A stretch of 64,000 bases of DNA from an uncultured Flavobacteriaceae bacterium (GCA_947501845.1 CANMXP010000011.1:1-64000); one strand, 5' to 3'; numbered from the stretch's first letter, positions 15,860 through 26,039 are shown. Notes: generated from the sequence alone by a model not told the origin. Numbers and translations: made by a program.

Positions 15860-16879
15860 TTATTCCAATACCGAATAATCACCAATACTTATAGATGTAT
15901 AATTACCATCATACTTAACGTGATTACCAATCATAGCATTATCTAAATTAGCATTTTTTATTGTGGTATTTGTTTGAATTAGACTATTCTTAACACTTGA
16001 ATTCTCAATCACACTATTATTTCCTACAGATACATAAGGTCCTACCGTACTGTCTTTAAGAATAACATTTTTACCAATAAAACAAGGTTCTATAATAGTT
16101 GAATTATCCAATTTCGCTGAAGCTGACACCAATTGCTCATCGCCATCTGCTTTTAAAAAGCCTAACATGCGTTGATTTGTTTCTATTGTTATCGCTTTAT
16201 TACCGCAGTCCATCCATTCATCAACAGTTCCTGTCTTAAAAATTTTTCCTTCTGCCATCATACGTTTAATACCATCGTTAATCTGGTATTCGCCTCCGTT
16301 CATAATATTTTCATCCAGAATCTCTTGCAACTTTCCTTTTAAAACAGCAACGTCTTTAAAATAGTAAATTCCAATAACTGCTTGATCGCTTACAAAGGTT
16401 TCTGGTTTTTCGACTAACTCAACAATTTCATTGTTCTCATTTAATTTAACCACCCCATAAGCTTCAGGGTTTTCTACTTGTTTTGTCCAAATAACGCTAT
16501 CCGCAGTTTGATCTAAATCAAATTCTGCTCTTATCAACGTATCTGCGTATGCAATAACTGCTGGACCAGAAAGTGATGGTTTTGCACACATAATGGCATG
16601 CCCCGTTCCTAATGGTTGATCTTGACGATAAATAGACGCTTTAGCTCCTAAGCTTTTTGCTAAATCCTCTAAGCTTGAAACCACATCATCACCAAACCAT
16701 GCGGGGTCTCCTAAAACAAAAGCTATTTCTTCTACAGGTTGTTTTAAAACTTTTGCAATGTCTTTTACCAATCTGTGAACAATAGGTTGTCCTGCTACTG
16801 GAATAAGTGGTTTTGGAACCGTTAAACTGTGTGGGCGTAGACGAGAACCTCGTCCTGCCATTGGTACTATTATTTTCAT
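15860..16879 (-). CDS. Sugar-phosphate nucleotidyltransferase with left-handed beta-helix
   Basis: 339 residues. The N-terminal Rossmann-like domain opens with IIVPMAGRGSRLRPHS, the GxGxRL nucleotide-binding signature, followed by KPLIPVAGQPIV with the conserved lysine. DTLIRAEFDLD contains the metal-binding aspartate, and VVKLNENNEIVELVEKP and MDCGNK are standard. The last 90 residues are hexapeptide repeats (FIGKNVILKDSTVGPYVSVG). The enzyme joins NTP and a sugar 1-phosphate to make an activated sugar for surface glycans. The exact sugar cannot be told; glucose-1-phosphate or mannose-1-phosphate is likely. Confidence 0.88.
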   Translation of the reverse strand: MKIIVPMAGRGSRLRPHSLTVPKPLIPVAGQPIVHRLVKDIAKVLKQPVEEIAFVLGDPAWFGDDVVSSLEDLAKSLGAKASIYRQDQPLGTGHAIMCAKPSLSGPAVIAYADTLIRAEFDLDQTADSVIWTKQVENPEAYGVVKLNENNEIVELVEKPETFVSDQAVIGIYYFKDVAVLKGKLQEILDENIMNGGEYQINDGIKRMMAEGKIFKTGTVDEWMDCGNKAITIETNQRMLGFLKADGDEQLVSASAKLDNSTIIEPCFIGKNVILKDSTVGPYVSVGNNSVIENSSVKNSLIQTNTTIKNANLDNAMIGNHVKYDGNYTSISIGDYSVLE

Positions 16880-16988
16880 ATTCCCCTCTTAATCTCCCCA
16901 AAGGAGAGAACTGTTTATATTAAACTTCTTTTTAATTATTTTTTATCCGTCTGGGTTTCTTCCCCCTTAGGGGAATTAAAGGGGATAT

Positions 16989-17423
16989 TTATTTAACCCC
17001 TGTACTACCAAAACCACCTTCTCCTCGAGAGGTTTCAGATAGTTCTTCTACATCAATCCATTCGGCACGTTCGTGTTTTGCAATCACTAATTGTGCTACA
17101 CGTTCTCCATTTTCAATAGTAAAATCTTCATTTGAAAGGTTCACCAAAATCACACCTATTTCCCCTCTGTAATCGGCATCTACAGTTCCAGGAGCATTTA
17201 AGACCGTAATGCCTTTTTTTGCTGCTAAACCGCTACGAGGGCGCACCTGAGCCTCAAACCCTATGGGAAGCTCAATAAACAAACCTGTTTTAACGATGGT
17301 ACGTTCTAGAGGTTTTAACGTAATAGCTTCTAATATATTTGCTCTTAAATCCATACCTGCAGATGCTATGGTCTCATAATTGGGCAAGGTATGATTAGAT
17401 TTATTTATTATTTTAATTTGCAT
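16989..17423 (-). CDS. dut: dUTP diphosphatase
   Basis: 144 residues, the usual length of trimeric dUTPases. All five motifs are present in order: [36 protein letters not shown] with the catalytic aspartate, GERVAQLVI, and the C-terminal arm [10 protein letters not shown]. It hydrolyses dUTP to dUMP and pyrophosphate, keeping uracil out of DNA. It starts one base after the flippase stop, so the two are co-transcribed. Confidence 0.97.
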   Translation of the reverse strand: MQIKIINKSNHTLPNYETIASAGMDLRANILEAITLKPLERTIVKTGLFIELPIGFEAQVRPRSGLAAKKGITVLNAPGTVDADYRGEIGVILVNLSNEDFTIENGERVAQLVIAKHERAEWIDVEELSETSRGEGGFGSTGVK

Positions 17424-17424
17424 G

Positions 17425-18885
17425 TTATCGCTTTATTAATTGTTTTATTTGATTTTTTTCCAAGACATAAACAATGCCCAAAAATACAATTAACATTGAT
17501 ATTCCCATTATATAATTAGCTCTAAATTGATAGAATGACAACCCTGATAACCCTACGGAAAGTCCTAAATAAAGCCCAATCTTTTTGAGGTTATAAGGAA
17601 TTGGGTAATACTTTCTTCCAAAATAATACGATAATAGCATCATTGTAGCATAAGCTACAAGAGTTGCTATCGCAGATGCTTTATAACTATAGCTCTTAAT
17701 AAATAACACATTGATAACTAGTGTTACAACGGCTCCAATGATTGAAATATAAGCTCCAAATTTTGTTCTGTCGGTTATCTTATACCAAACAGATAAATTA
17801 TGATAAATCCCTAAACAGAAGTTGGCCAGCAAAATAATTGGTACAACCCACATAGCTTCCCAATAAGCTTCACTCCTTACAATTATTGGCTTTAAAATAT
17901 CTACAAAAACAATCACACTTAGTAAAATAATTGCTCCAAATGCTACAAAAAACTCTAATATTTTAGCATAATTTTTTTGAGGGTTTTCAGTATTAGCATG
18001 ACTAAAAAAGAAAGGCTCAATACCAAGTCTGTAAGCTGTTGCGAACAAAGTCATAAACAGGGCCAATTTATAACAGGCAGAATACATTCCTATATGGGTT
18101 TTGGCAACATCTTCTGGAAGTAGATAATCTAATAAAATGCGATCAAAAGTTTCATTAATTGAAAAAGCAATACCTGCAATTAGAACAGGGAAGGCATAGC
18201 GTATCATTTTTTTCCACAACTCAGAATTAAATTTATATTTAATCTTAGTATAGAAAGGAAACATTAACACTAGGGTTACCGCACTTGCTATTAAGTTTGC
18301 AATGAAAATATAACTGATTTCGAAATTTGACCTATAAATACTTTCAAATATTAGGCTATTACCTGCTAAGTCTTTTAATGCCAGCAAAAAGAATAAGTTC
18401 AGTCCTAAGTTAATAACGACATTTAAAATCTTAATTATGGCATAACGCATGGGTCTTTGCGTTGCTCTTAACCATGCAAAAGGAATAATAACTAAGGCAT
18501 CTAATAATAAAATCCATATAACTAGATTAATGTACTTTATATCAATATCAATAAATGATGCTATTTGATTTTGACATATTAATGCGATTACAAAAAAACT
18601 AATGGATGATATTGTTAAAGAAATGGCCGAAGTACCTATAACGCTATTTTTATCATCTTCTTTATTGAAAAACCTAAAAAAAGCGGTCTCCATTCCGTAG
18701 GCTAAAACAACATTGAATAGTACAAAATACGAAAAGATAACTGATACTTCTCCATACTCTGCTACAGAAGATAATACGCCATCTGAAGTATAAAGCGGCA
18801 CCAACAAAAAACTTAACATTCTGGGAAGCACAGTAGCTAAACCATAAATAAATGTTTGTTTAAATAGTGCTTTAAGTCCGCTCAA
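17425..18885 (-). CDS. Oligosaccharide flippase (Wzx/MurJ-like, MOP superfamily)
   Basis: 486 residues with about 14 membrane helices. The opening [29 protein letters not shown] is the classic start of polysaccharide-type MOP exporters, and a charged loop [13 protein letters not shown] follows the second helix. It moves lipid-linked oligosaccharides across the inner membrane. Its position with a nucleotidyltransferase and dUTPase is a common flavobacterial arrangement, so it probably serves a housekeeping surface glycan rather than a capsule locus. Confidence 0.88.
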   Translation of the reverse strand: MSGLKALFKQTFIYGLATVLPRMLSFLLVPLYTSDGVLSSVAEYGEVSVIFSYFVLFNVVLAYGMETAFFRFFNKEDDKNSVIGTSAISLTISSISFFVIALICQNQIASFIDIDIKYINLVIWILLLDALVIIPFAWLRATQRPMRYAIIKILNVVINLGLNLFFLLALKDLAGNSLIFESIYRSNFEISYIFIANLIASAVTLVLMFPFYTKIKYKFNSELWKKMIRYAFPVLIAGIAFSINETFDRILLDYLLPEDVAKTHIGMYSACYKLALFMTLFATAYRLGIEPFFFSHANTENPQKNYAKILEFFVAFGAIILLSVIVFVDILKPIIVRSEAYWEAMWVVPIILLANFCLGIYHNLSVWYKITDRTKFGAYISIIGAVVTLVINVLFIKSYSYKASAIATLVAYATMMLLSYYFGRKYYPIPYNLKKIGLYLGLSVGLSGLSFYQFRANYIMGISMLIVFLGIVYVLEKNQIKQLIKR

Positions 18886-18947
18886 CGATTCGTTTTTTAT
18901 TCCGCTAAAAATACGTTTTTAGCTCATGCAAACCAAAAGATAAGTTA

Positions 18948-19454
18948 TTACTTGTTTTGAGGTACGTTAGGGTAGTTTGCAGATGCTTTCTTAATAATAT
19001 TAGAAATCTTATAATACAACGTTCTATGACCTTTCTTATAACTAACTACACATTCTGTATCATCCAATTCGAAAGGTATTTTTTCAGCTATTTCTGCAAC
19101 GGTATTACCATATTCAGCTAATGGATCACGATTCATAATAATATCGTGCCTTTGATTGGCTTCAGATTTAAAGCGCCCTACAAAAACAGATGTATTCTTT
19201 AATTCTAATTTCACACGTTTTCCTTTAAAATAAAGGCTATCTAACACCATGTTATCAGGGTTTGATTTAACTGGGATGAATAAATTATAACCCGAGCCAC
19301 CGCCTTTAACACCTGAAACCCAGTGCTCAGAATAAACCTCTCCTATTTCTAAAGGTAATTTACCCCCTAATTTTTGAGTGCTTGCACATTGTGAAACCCC
19401 TACAACAATTAGTAAAAGCAAAAATATGTTTGTTATATTTTTAAATGAGTTCAT
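18948..19454 (-). CDS. Lipoprotein of unknown function
   Basis: 168 residues, with a signal peptide and lipobox (VSQC, Cys23). The mature part contains EVYSEHWVSGVKGGGSGYNLFIP, VLDSLYFKGKRVKLE and ECVVSYKKGHRTLYYKISNI, a small beta-rich fold that I know only as a conserved flavobacterial hypothetical protein. It lies alone between the flippase and the sigma factor operon and shows no motif pointing to an activity. Confidence 0.65.
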   Translation of the reverse strand: MNSFKNITNIFLLLLIVVGVSQCASTQKLGGKLPLEIGEVYSEHWVSGVKGGGSGYNLFIPVKSNPDNMVLDSLYFKGKRVKLELKNTSVFVGRFKSEANQRHDIIMNRDPLAEYGNTVAEIAEKIPFELDDTECVVSYKKGHRTLYYKISNIIKKASANYPNVPQNK

Positions 19455-19638
19455 TTTAAAGATTTAATATTATAAAAATTAATCCAACTAAAGATATAAG
19501 GCCACTTTGTTTCTAAAATCAAGAACAGGACTTGGATTATAACTAAATGACTAATAACAATTACTCCTATTGATCTAAGTTATTATTATAGTTTAGTTTC
19601 AATCTGATTACAAATATACATTTCAAAATTGATGCCAT

Positions 19639-19671
19639 AAAAAATGCCTCATTAAAGTGAAGCATTTTTTT
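19639..19671 (-). terminator. Rho-independent terminator of the hydrolase-sigma operon
   Basis: AAAAAATGCCTCA and its near complement GTGAAGCATTTTTT form a stem around TTAAA. It lies 18 bp after the stop of the 19689-20243 gene on the - strand and is symmetric enough to act in either direction. Confidence 0.7.
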
Positions 19672-19688
19672 TATAATAACAAAGCGCT

Positions 19689-20243
19689 TTAGCTACTCAG
19701 CCCTTTTAACATTTTTATTTCTTTCGCTATTTGCTTGCCAATAAAAAATACTAGAACAAATAAGGCCACAAATCCAGATACTTGAATATAAGTATAAAAC
19801 CCTGTTGATAGCCCTTGTTTAAAATACGGCATTAAAATCATAAAACCTGTAACATATAATATGATTAGAATGGGCGTAATAATATAATGTGTATTAATAC
19901 GTGATTTATAATAATTAACTATTTTTTGTTTAAATGTCGTATTATCAATTGTTACATCTAGTCTATGGAGTTTTTTAATACTTAATTGTTCTACTATTAT
20001 TCTTATCAATAATACACTAAACATAAGTAAAAGTGCCATGGCTGCCTTTGTATTGTTATAAGCTGTAATATAAAAGAAGAACCCCAACAAAATTGCAGCT
20101 GTTACACTTAATACAATATTTGTTATACGTTGCTTTCTTTTAAGAAAAGCCACCTTCTCGATGATTATTTTTGATCCATTTTCTGGAGTTTTTAATTCTG
20201 ATTGGTTTTCCCATTGGGATTTTAAGTTTTCAAAAGTTGTCAT
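19689..20243 (-). CDS. Four-helix membrane protein, putative partner of the adjacent sigma factor
   Basis: 184 residues: a cytosolic start (FENLKSQWENQSELKTPENGSKIIIEKV) with four membrane helices in two pairs, around 40-90 and 125-175. Its ATG overlaps the stop of the ECF sigma gene by four bases, the usual arrangement for sigma factor and membrane regulator. It lacks a zinc-binding HxxxCxxC motif, so it is not a ZAS-type anti-sigma. The anti-sigma role is inferred from position only. Confidence 0.6.
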   Translation of the reverse strand: MTTFENLKSQWENQSELKTPENGSKIIIEKVAFLKRKQRITNIVLSVTAAILLGFFFYITAYNNTKAAMALLLMFSVLLIRIIVEQLSIKKLHRLDVTIDNTTFKQKIVNYYKSRINTHYIITPILIILYVTGFMILMPYFKQGLSTGFYTYIQVSGFVALFVLVFFIGKQIAKEIKMLKGLSS

Positions 20244-20731
20244 TGTTTAACGCATTTAGTTAATTCATTTTTAATTCTGTGGACTCTCACTCTTACTGCC
20301 TCATGGCTAAGACCCGTAATTTCTGCGATCTCTTTTTGTGGTAATCCTTCCAACTCGAGTAGTATGATACTCTTGCCGTCTTTATTTAATTTATTGATAC
20401 AATTATATAGTTGTTTTAATTTAAATTCTTTATCGGCTTCTAAAGTCGAATCGTTGGTATTCTCTAGGTAGCTTAAGTGCTCTGATACATCAACTGTTTT
20501 TTTATTTCTAAGACTTACTAAACACGTGTTTACTGTAATTCTATAAATCCAAGTTGATATACTGGATTCCTTTCTAAAGGATTTTAAATTTTCCCAAACT
20601 TTGATAAAAACTTCTTGTGCTAAATCTTTAGCCAGCATTTCATCACCATTAGAATAGCCTAAACATAAGCGAATGACCTTTGGATAATTAGTTGTATAAA
20701 TTTTATCAAATTTAGATTCTAAACCTTCCAT
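20240..20731 (-). CDS. ECF-type RNA polymerase sigma factor
   Basis: 163 residues. Region 2 is visible as DLAQEVFIKVWENLKSF and TWIYRITVNTCLVSLRNKK; region 4 is the C-terminal helix-turn-helix LPQKEIAEITGLSHEAVRVRVHRIKNEL. It would direct transcription of a small regulon in response to an envelope or internal signal. The stop overlaps the ATG of a membrane protein, and the start lies four bases after the alpha/beta hydrolase stop, so the three genes form one operon. Confidence 0.92.
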   Translation of the reverse strand: MEGLESKFDKIYTTNYPKVIRLCLGYSNGDEMLAKDLAQEVFIKVWENLKSFRKESSISTWIYRITVNTCLVSLRNKKTVDVSEHLSYLENTNDSTLEADKEFKLKQLYNCINKLNKDGKSIILLELEGLPQKEIAEITGLSHEAVRVRVHRIKNELTKCVKQ

Positions 20732-20735
20732 TCGT

Positions 20736-21584
20736 TTATTTTAATTCCGATTTAATCGTTTTTATAAGATATTCTGGTTGGTCGTACATAATAAAATGTG
20801 CTGAATCCTTAACATATTCAATACTATAATTACTCAAGTTTTTATATTGCTCTGTGTAGGTTCGTTTAGCATTCTCTTCTCCAAAAGGATGGGTAGCCCC
20901 TAGAATAAATACTGGAACTTTTATCTTAGCTATGTCTTCCCTAAGGTCTAATTTCATTAAATCGGTATAACCATAAACATAAGTCTTTCTGTCTGCTTCT
21001 AAAATCCATGTTTTAATTTGATCATGTTTTTCTTTGTTTAAGGACATTCCTGTTGCAAATTGTACTGCTTGCTTTTCAAAGTTTTCGGCATCCATTTCTA
21101 ACATCTGCTTATTATAAGGGTTATCGTAAACAACATGTTCGCTTTTAAAATTAGGCATCATTAATGCTCCAACTGAAGGAAGTGCATCTAATACAATAAC
21201 TTTATTGAAATTATATTGATCTTCGGTAGCAAGCCATAAAGCTAATGATCCACCTAAACTGTGCCCAATTAAAGTAGCTTTTTCTAAACTGTTTTTAGAA
21301 ATATAGCCTTCTATGCCTTCCTTAATTTTTGGCAACCAAGGTTTTTCAATGGCTGGTACGCCTCCAAAGCCTGCGAAGGTAAATATATGGCATTCGTTAG
21401 TTTTTGATAATTCGCTTACAACATCTTTCCAAACTTCACCAGTGCATGTAAAACCAGGGAATAATAAAACAGGTGCTCCCTTTCCAATTACTTTAACTTT
21501 ATATGCTTCCTGAGCATGTAATGTGATGTTAAAAAGAATGATAGTTATTAATAATACATTTTTAATTGTTTTCATGATATACAT
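20736..21584 (-). CDS. Alpha/beta hydrolase, exported
   Basis: 282 residues, or 279 if the second ATG is used. The N-terminus (TIKNVLLITIILFNITLHAQ) is a signal peptide. The hydrolase core shows GAPVLLFPGFTCTGEVW (oxyanion region), GHSLGGSLALW (nucleophile elbow with the catalytic serine), VIVLDALP and a late DSAHFIMYDQPEYL with the catalytic histidine. The substrate is unknown; esters or lactones are possible. It heads an operon with a sigma factor and a membrane protein. Confidence 0.85.
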   Translation of the reverse strand: MYIMKTIKNVLLITIILFNITLHAQEAYKVKVIGKGAPVLLFPGFTCTGEVWKDVVSELSKTNECHIFTFAGFGGVPAIEKPWLPKIKEGIEGYISKNSLEKATLIGHSLGGSLALWLATEDQYNFNKVIVLDALPSVGALMMPNFKSEHVVYDNPYNKQMLEMDAENFEKQAVQFATGMSLNKEKHDQIKTWILEADRKTYVYGYTDLMKLDLREDIAKIKVPVFILGATHPFGEENAKRTYTEQYKNLSNYSIEYVKDSAHFIMYDQPEYLIKTIKSELK

Positions 21585-21646
21585 TTTTTAAATTGATTTT
21601 CCCTTTAGATTCAAAATCAAAAAAATGTTACATAAAAAATTAAAAA

Positions 21647-21672
21647 AAAGCCCCACTTAAAAGTGAGGCTTA
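21647..21672 (-). terminator. Terminator of the atp operon
   Basis: Read on the - strand, AAGCCTCACTT and AAGTGGGGCTT pair over 10-11 bp with one mismatch, followed by a run of eight T. It lies about 75 bp after the atpG stop codon. Confidence 0.75.
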
Positions 21673-21747
21673 ATATAATATATTGTAAATAAGCTAAATA
21701 GACCCTTTAAAATTCTTCATTTTTTTTGATCATTTAACTTCGCTCGT

Positions 21748-22608
21748 CTAGTTGTTCAACGCTTCTGCACCACCTACGATCTCTAGAATTTCATTAGTAA
21801 TGGCTGCTTGACGCGCTTTATTATACGTTAATTTAAGCTGATCTCTTAACTCGGTAGCATTATCTGTTGCTTTGTGCATAGCAGTCATACGCGCGCCGTG
21901 CTCACTTGCAAAAGAATCTCTAACACCTTTATATAGTTGTGTTTTTAAAGATTTAGGTATTAACTCCTCTACAATTTGCTCTTTAGATGGCTCAAAAATA
22001 TAATCTGCATTGCTACTTGTCTCTCCTTCAACAGGAACAATTGGTAAAAATTGCTCTGTCATTACAATTTGAGTCGCTGCATTTTTAAACTTGTTATAAA
22101 CGATTTCAATTTTATCAAACTCGCCCGAAACAAATTTATCCATTAATAATTCAGCAATGGCTGCAACATTATCAAAAGTCAAATCATCAAAAACATCACT
22201 TTTATTAGCAATAACTCTATCTTGTTTAGTAAAAATATCGTTAGACTTCTTTCCTATTGCTACAATTGATACATTTTTATCTGCATAAGTAGTATCAATT
22301 AATTGCTGCGTTTGTTTAATAATGTTTGAATTAAAAGCCCCGCACAATCCTCTGTTAGAAGTAATTGGAACTATTAATACATTTTTAACTTCACGTTGCG
22401 TTGCATATTTACTTCCAGAATCTGCATCTAAAGTTGCACTTAAGCTCTGTAAAAGCTCGGTTAACTTATCTGCATAAGGACGCATAGCGGTAATAGCATC
22501 TTGTGCCTTCTTTAACTTTGCAGCAGATACCATTTTCATGGCACTGGTAATCTGCATTGTTGAAGATACCGATGATATTCTGTTACGTATTTCTTTTAAA
22601 TTTGCCAT
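21748..22608 (-). CDS. atpG: F1F0-ATP synthase gamma subunit
   Basis: 286 residues, the normal length. The start MANLKEIRNRISSVSSTMQITSAMKMVSAAKL and the end RQAAITNEILEIVGGAEAL are the two invariant coiled-coil helices that form the rotor shaft inside the alpha3beta3 ring. It is the last gene of the atp operon. Unusually, 441 bp separate it from atpA and hold a four-helix-bundle gene with inverted repeats, so its leader is formed by that element. Confidence 0.97.
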   Translation of the reverse strand: MANLKEIRNRISSVSSTMQITSAMKMVSAAKLKKAQDAITAMRPYADKLTELLQSLSATLDADSGSKYATQREVKNVLIVPITSNRGLCGAFNSNIIKQTQQLIDTTYADKNVSIVAIGKKSNDIFTKQDRVIANKSDVFDDLTFDNVAAIAELLMDKFVSGEFDKIEIVYNKFKNAATQIVMTEQFLPIVPVEGETSSNADYIFEPSKEQIVEELIPKSLKTQLYKGVRDSFASEHGARMTAMHKATDNATELRDQLKLTYNKARQAAITNEILEIVGGAEALNN

Positions 22609-22613
22609 TTTTC

Positions 22614-22650
22614 AAGTTATGAGTTATGAATGCTGAGTTATGAGTTTTTA
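22614..22650. repeat. Left terminal inverted repeat of a putative four-helix-bundle element
   Basis: A 37-bp sequence beginning AAGTTATGAGTTATGAATGC, built from repeated GAGTTATGA units. It aligns with the reverse complement of 23012-23048 with about eight mismatches. It starts 5 bp from the atpG start codon. Confidence 0.65.
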
Positions 22651-22699
22651 ATGATTGCTACTAAAATTCTTATTAACTCCTCACACCTATTCATCATGT

Positions 22700-22981
22700 C
22701 TATTGGTACTTCTCTTCCAGTTGCTTCAAGAATCTCTCTAACCAATATTTGGTTTCGTCGGCCTCCTTAAGTGCAATACCAAACTTATTTTTAAAATCCT
22801 TTGTACTAACTCCTCTTTGAGCTTCCCTGGTATTAGCACCAATACTAGTTCCACTTTTTAATAATTGAGAAGCTAACTCAAAATCTTTATTTTCTTTTAA
22901 TTTATCACAATAAATAACTATCTCACAAGCAAATTCGAAACTCTTTTTTCGTATAGGACTTTCGTTTAAGCTTATTTTCAA
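22700..22981 (-). CDS. Four-helix-bundle protein (23S rRNA intervening-sequence/S23 family)
   Basis: 93 residues, shorter than the usual 115-125. The family pattern is clear: SFEFACEIVIYCDKLKE, QLLKSGTSIGANTREAQRG, and FGIALKEADETKYWLERF. The family was first found encoded in intervening sequences of 23S rRNA and is common in Bacteroidetes as single genes; its relative Avd acts with diversity-generating retroelements. Here it sits between atpA and atpG, bounded by 37-bp inverted repeats at 22614 and 23012, which suggests it arrived as a small mobile unit. No reverse transcriptase is nearby. Confidence 0.9.
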   Translation of the reverse strand: MKISLNESPIRKKSFEFACEIVIYCDKLKENKDFELASQLLKSGTSIGANTREAQRGVSTKDFKNKFGIALKEADETKYWLERFLKQLEEKYQ

Positions 22982-23011
22982 ATTATTTTTGTTATGAGTG
23001 AGAGCTATGAG

Positions 23012-23048
23012 TAAGAACTCTTAACTTATAACTCCTAACTCTTAACTT
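23012..23048. repeat. Right terminal inverted repeat of the four-helix-bundle element
   Basis: Its reverse complement begins AAGTTAAGAGTTAGGAGTT and matches the left copy at 22614-22650. It ends one base from the atpA stop codon, so the two repeats and the gene fill the whole atpA-atpG spacer. Confidence 0.65.
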
Positions 23049-23049
23049 T

Positions 23050-24630
23050 TTATGCCCTATACTTTCCTGATAAATCCTTTGCTACAGCTGTTAATGTATC
23101 TGTAACTTCATCAGTTAATTTACCTGCTTTTAATGTACTAAGTACATCTGTATGCTTCGCTTTTAAGAATTCAATGAAATCTCTTTCAAATTCTTTTACT
23201 TTCTCAACAGGAACATCTCTTAATAAGTTTTTAGATCCTGCGTAAATAATAGCAATTTGATCTTCAACAGTAAACGGATCGTTTTGAGCTTGTTTTAAGA
23301 TCTCAACGTTACGCTTACCTTTTTCAATTACGTTTAAAGTAACAGCATCTAAATCTGATCCGAACTTAGCAAAAGCTTCCAACTCACGGAATTGTGCTTG
23401 ATCTAACTTTAAAGTACCAGATACCTTTTTCATTGATTTAATCTGTGCATTACCACCAACACGAGATACAGAAATACCTACGTTAATAGCTGGACGTACA
23501 CCAGAGTTGAATAAATCTCCATCTAAGAAAATCTGTCCATCTGTAATAGAAATTACGTTTGTTGGAATATATGCAGAAACGTCACCTGCTTGTGTTTCAA
23601 TAATTGGTAAAGCTGTTAAAGAACCTCCACCTTTCACTAATGGTTTTAATGAATCTGGAAGGTCATTCATATCTTTAGCAATGCTATCATCATTGATCAC
23701 TTTTGCAGAACGCTCTAATAATCTTGAGTGAAGGTAGAAAACGTCACCTGGATACGCCTCACGTCCTGGTGGACGACGTAATAATAAAGATACTTCACGA
23801 TAAGCTACCGCTTGTTTAGATAAATCGTCATAGATAATTAAAGCTGGACGACCAGTATCTCTAAAATACTCACCAATTGCAGCACCTGCCATAGGCGCGT
23901 ATACTTGCATTGGAGCAGGATCTGATGCATTTGCTGCTACGATAGTCGTATAAGCAAGAGCACCTCTATCTTCTAATGTTTTAGCAATGTTTGCTACAGT
24001 AGATGCTTTTTGACCTACAGCAACATATATACAATATACAGGTTCACCTGCATCGTAAAATTCTTTTTGATTTAAGATGGTATCAATACAAACCGTTGTT
24101 TTACCTGTTTGACGGTCACCAATAACCAACTCACGTTGTCCACGACCTACAGGAATCATGGCATCAATAGATTTAATACCTGTTTGTAATGGTTCTGTTA
24201 CTGGCTCACGGAAAACAACACCAGGCGCTTTACGCTCTAAAGGCATTTCGTAAGTATCTCCAGTAATAGGACCTTTACCATCAATAGGGTTTCCTAAAGT
24301 ATCTACAACACGTCCAACAATACCTTCACCAACATTAATAGAAGCAATACGTCCAGTACGCTTTACAGTAGATCCTTCTCTAACACCTACAGAAGCACCT
24401 AATAATACGATACCTACGTTATCTTCCTCAAGGTTAAGTACAATACCTTCTAATCCTCCATCGAATTCTACTAACTCACCATATTGAGCGTTAGCCAATC
24501 CGTAAGCACGTACAATACCATCACCTACTGTTAATACTGTTCCAACCTCATCTAATGAAGCCCCTGCTTCGAAACCTGAAAGTTGTTGTTTTAAGATTGC
24601 TGATATTTCAGCTGGTTTTACTTCTGCCAT
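23050..24630 (-). CDS. atpA: F1F0-ATP synthase alpha subunit
   Basis: 526 residues. The N-terminal beta-barrel ([20 protein letters not shown]) is followed by the nucleotide-binding domain with Walker [10 protein letters not shown], the catalytic-site arginine region [10 protein letters not shown] and the C-terminal helical domain. It is the non-catalytic nucleotide-binding subunit of F1. atpH lies 65 bp upstream, with a short dispersed repeat in the gap. The partner beta subunit gene is not in the window. Confidence 0.98.
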   Translation of the reverse strand: MAEVKPAEISAILKQQLSGFEAGASLDEVGTVLTVGDGIVRAYGLANAQYGELVEFDGGLEGIVLNLEEDNVGIVLLGASVGVREGSTVKRTGRIASINVGEGIVGRVVDTLGNPIDGKGPITGDTYEMPLERKAPGVVFREPVTEPLQTGIKSIDAMIPVGRGQRELVIGDRQTGKTTVCIDTILNQKEFYDAGEPVYCIYVAVGQKASTVANIAKTLEDRGALAYTTIVAANASDPAPMQVYAPMAGAAIGEYFRDTGRPALIIYDDLSKQAVAYREVSLLLRRPPGREAYPGDVFYLHSRLLERSAKVINDDSIAKDMNDLPDSLKPLVKGGGSLTALPIIETQAGDVSAYIPTNVISITDGQIFLDGDLFNSGVRPAINVGISVSRVGGNAQIKSMKKVSGTLKLDQAQFRELEAFAKFGSDLDAVTLNVIEKGKRNVEILKQAQNDPFTVEDQIAIIYAGSKNLLRDVPVEKVKEFERDFIEFLKAKHTDVLSTLKAGKLTDEVTDTLTAVAKDLSGKYRA

Positions 24631-24660
24631 CTTTAATTATGTTTAAATTTCGTTTTTAAA

Positions 24661-24690
24661 CGCATTTCGACTGCGCTCAATGTGACAAAA
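24661..24690. repeat. Short dispersed repeat (TTCGACTGCGCTCA core) between atpH and atpA
   Basis: GCATTTCGACTGCGCTCAATGTGACAAAA is nearly identical to the inner arm of the nested elements at 3505 and 6374. A related piece, ACTTCGACTGCGCTCAGCAAC, lies at 26056, between atpE and atpB. These are solo copies of a genome-wide short repeat. Confidence 0.6.
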
Positions 24691-24695
24691 CGTTT

Positions 24696-25232
24696 TTAAT
24701 TTAATGTAAATTCTCTTTTTAATTTGTTTAGTTGATTTGCAATACTTGCATTATATTGTATATCACCTACCCTTAAAATGAAACCACCTAAAATGCTTTC
24801 ATCTATAATATTTTCTACTTCAACATTTTTACCAGTAAGCTCTTTCGCTTTAGCTAAGACTTTTTTCTTTAAATCTGCTGATAAAGCAATTGCTGTTGTT
24901 ACTGTTGCTAGCTCTATACCTTTTGACTGGTCAAATAATTGATTGTATTTTAAAGCAACATGCCCTAAAATATCAATTCTATTGTTACTAACTAAAGTAT
25001 CTATTAAGCTTAAAGTTGTTTTATCTGATTTTTTAAAAACCTCTAATAAAACAGCCTTTTTTACTGAAGAACTAATTACAGGACTTTGAAGTGTTTCGCT
25101 TAAGTCTTTACTTTCTGCAATAGTATCAGCAATTAACTTCATATCGTTATTTACAACTTCTGCTGAATTTTGATCTGATGCTAAACTTAATACCGCTTTT
25201 GCGTAACGTATTGCTGCTCTTGCTCCTGCCAT
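24696..25232 (-). CDS. atpH: F1F0-ATP synthase delta subunit
   Basis: 178 residues. It opens ARAAIRYAKAVLSLA, the conserved first helix that binds the alpha subunits, and ends GGFILRVGDIQYNASIANQLNKLKREF, the C-terminal domain that holds the b subunit. It forms the peripheral-stalk cap. The ATG overlaps the atpF stop by one base. Confidence 0.96.
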   Translation of the reverse strand: MAGARAAIRYAKAVLSLASDQNSAEVVNNDMKLIADTIAESKDLSETLQSPVISSSVKKAVLLEVFKKSDKTTLSLIDTLVSNNRIDILGHVALKYNQLFDQSKGIELATVTTAIALSADLKKKVLAKAKELTGKNVEVENIIDESILGGFILRVGDIQYNASIANQLNKLKREFTLN

Positions 25233-25738
25233 TATACCTCTGTTAATGATTTTTCACCTAACATCGTTTCAACCAATTTTAATTGCTTGTCTTTATTAGA
25301 TAATTCATCACGTACTACTTTCTCAGCAATGTCTAAAGATAAACCTGCTACATGGCTTTTAAGTTCAGCCATAGCTGCTTTCTTTTCACTTTCAATAGCT
25401 GCTTGCGCTTGTTGAATTAACTTATTAGCTTGCTCTTGGGCTTCACCTTTAGCATCTTCTATCATTTTATTTTTGATATCACGTGCTTCTTTCAACATAG
25501 TCTCACGCTCAGCTCTAGCCTCTTTTAATAATTTTTGATTGTCAGCTTGAAGGTTTTCCATTTCTAATTTTGCTTTTTCAGCAGAATCTAATGCATTTTT
25601 TATACCTTCTTCTCTATCATTAACCGAATCTAAAATTGGTTTCCACGCAAATTTCTTTAATAACAAAATAAGCAATACAAATAAAAGTGCTTGCCAAAAA
25701 AACAATCCTAATGAAAACTCTTCAAGTAATTTTTCCAT
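25232..25738 (-). CDS. atpF: F1F0-ATP synthase b subunit
   Basis: 168 residues: one N-terminal membrane helix (GLFFWQALLFVLLILLLKKFAWKPI) followed by a long charged helix rich in A, K and E (DSAEKAKLEMENLQADNQKLLKEA), the dimeric stator stalk. It lies between atpE and atpH in the standard order. Confidence 0.96.
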   Translation of the reverse strand: MEKLLEEFSLGLFFWQALLFVLLILLLKKFAWKPILDSVNDREEGIKNALDSAEKAKLEMENLQADNQKLLKEARAERETMLKEARDIKNKMIEDAKGEAQEQANKLIQQAQAAIESEKKAAMAELKSHVAGLSLDIAEKVVRDELSNKDKQLKLVETMLGEKSLTEV

Positions 25739-25829
25739 AATTAATTTATATATCTAAAATAACTTTTGTTTAATTTTAAAAGAACAGCTATAACCAACCG
25801 TCATAGCTGTTTCTCTTTTTGTTTGGTAA

Positions 25830-26039
<210 letters not shown>

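Noticed and set aside
22700-22981. The four-helix-bundle gene as part of a diversity-generating retroelement (Avd)
   Set aside because: No reverse transcriptase and no template/variable repeat pair were found around it.
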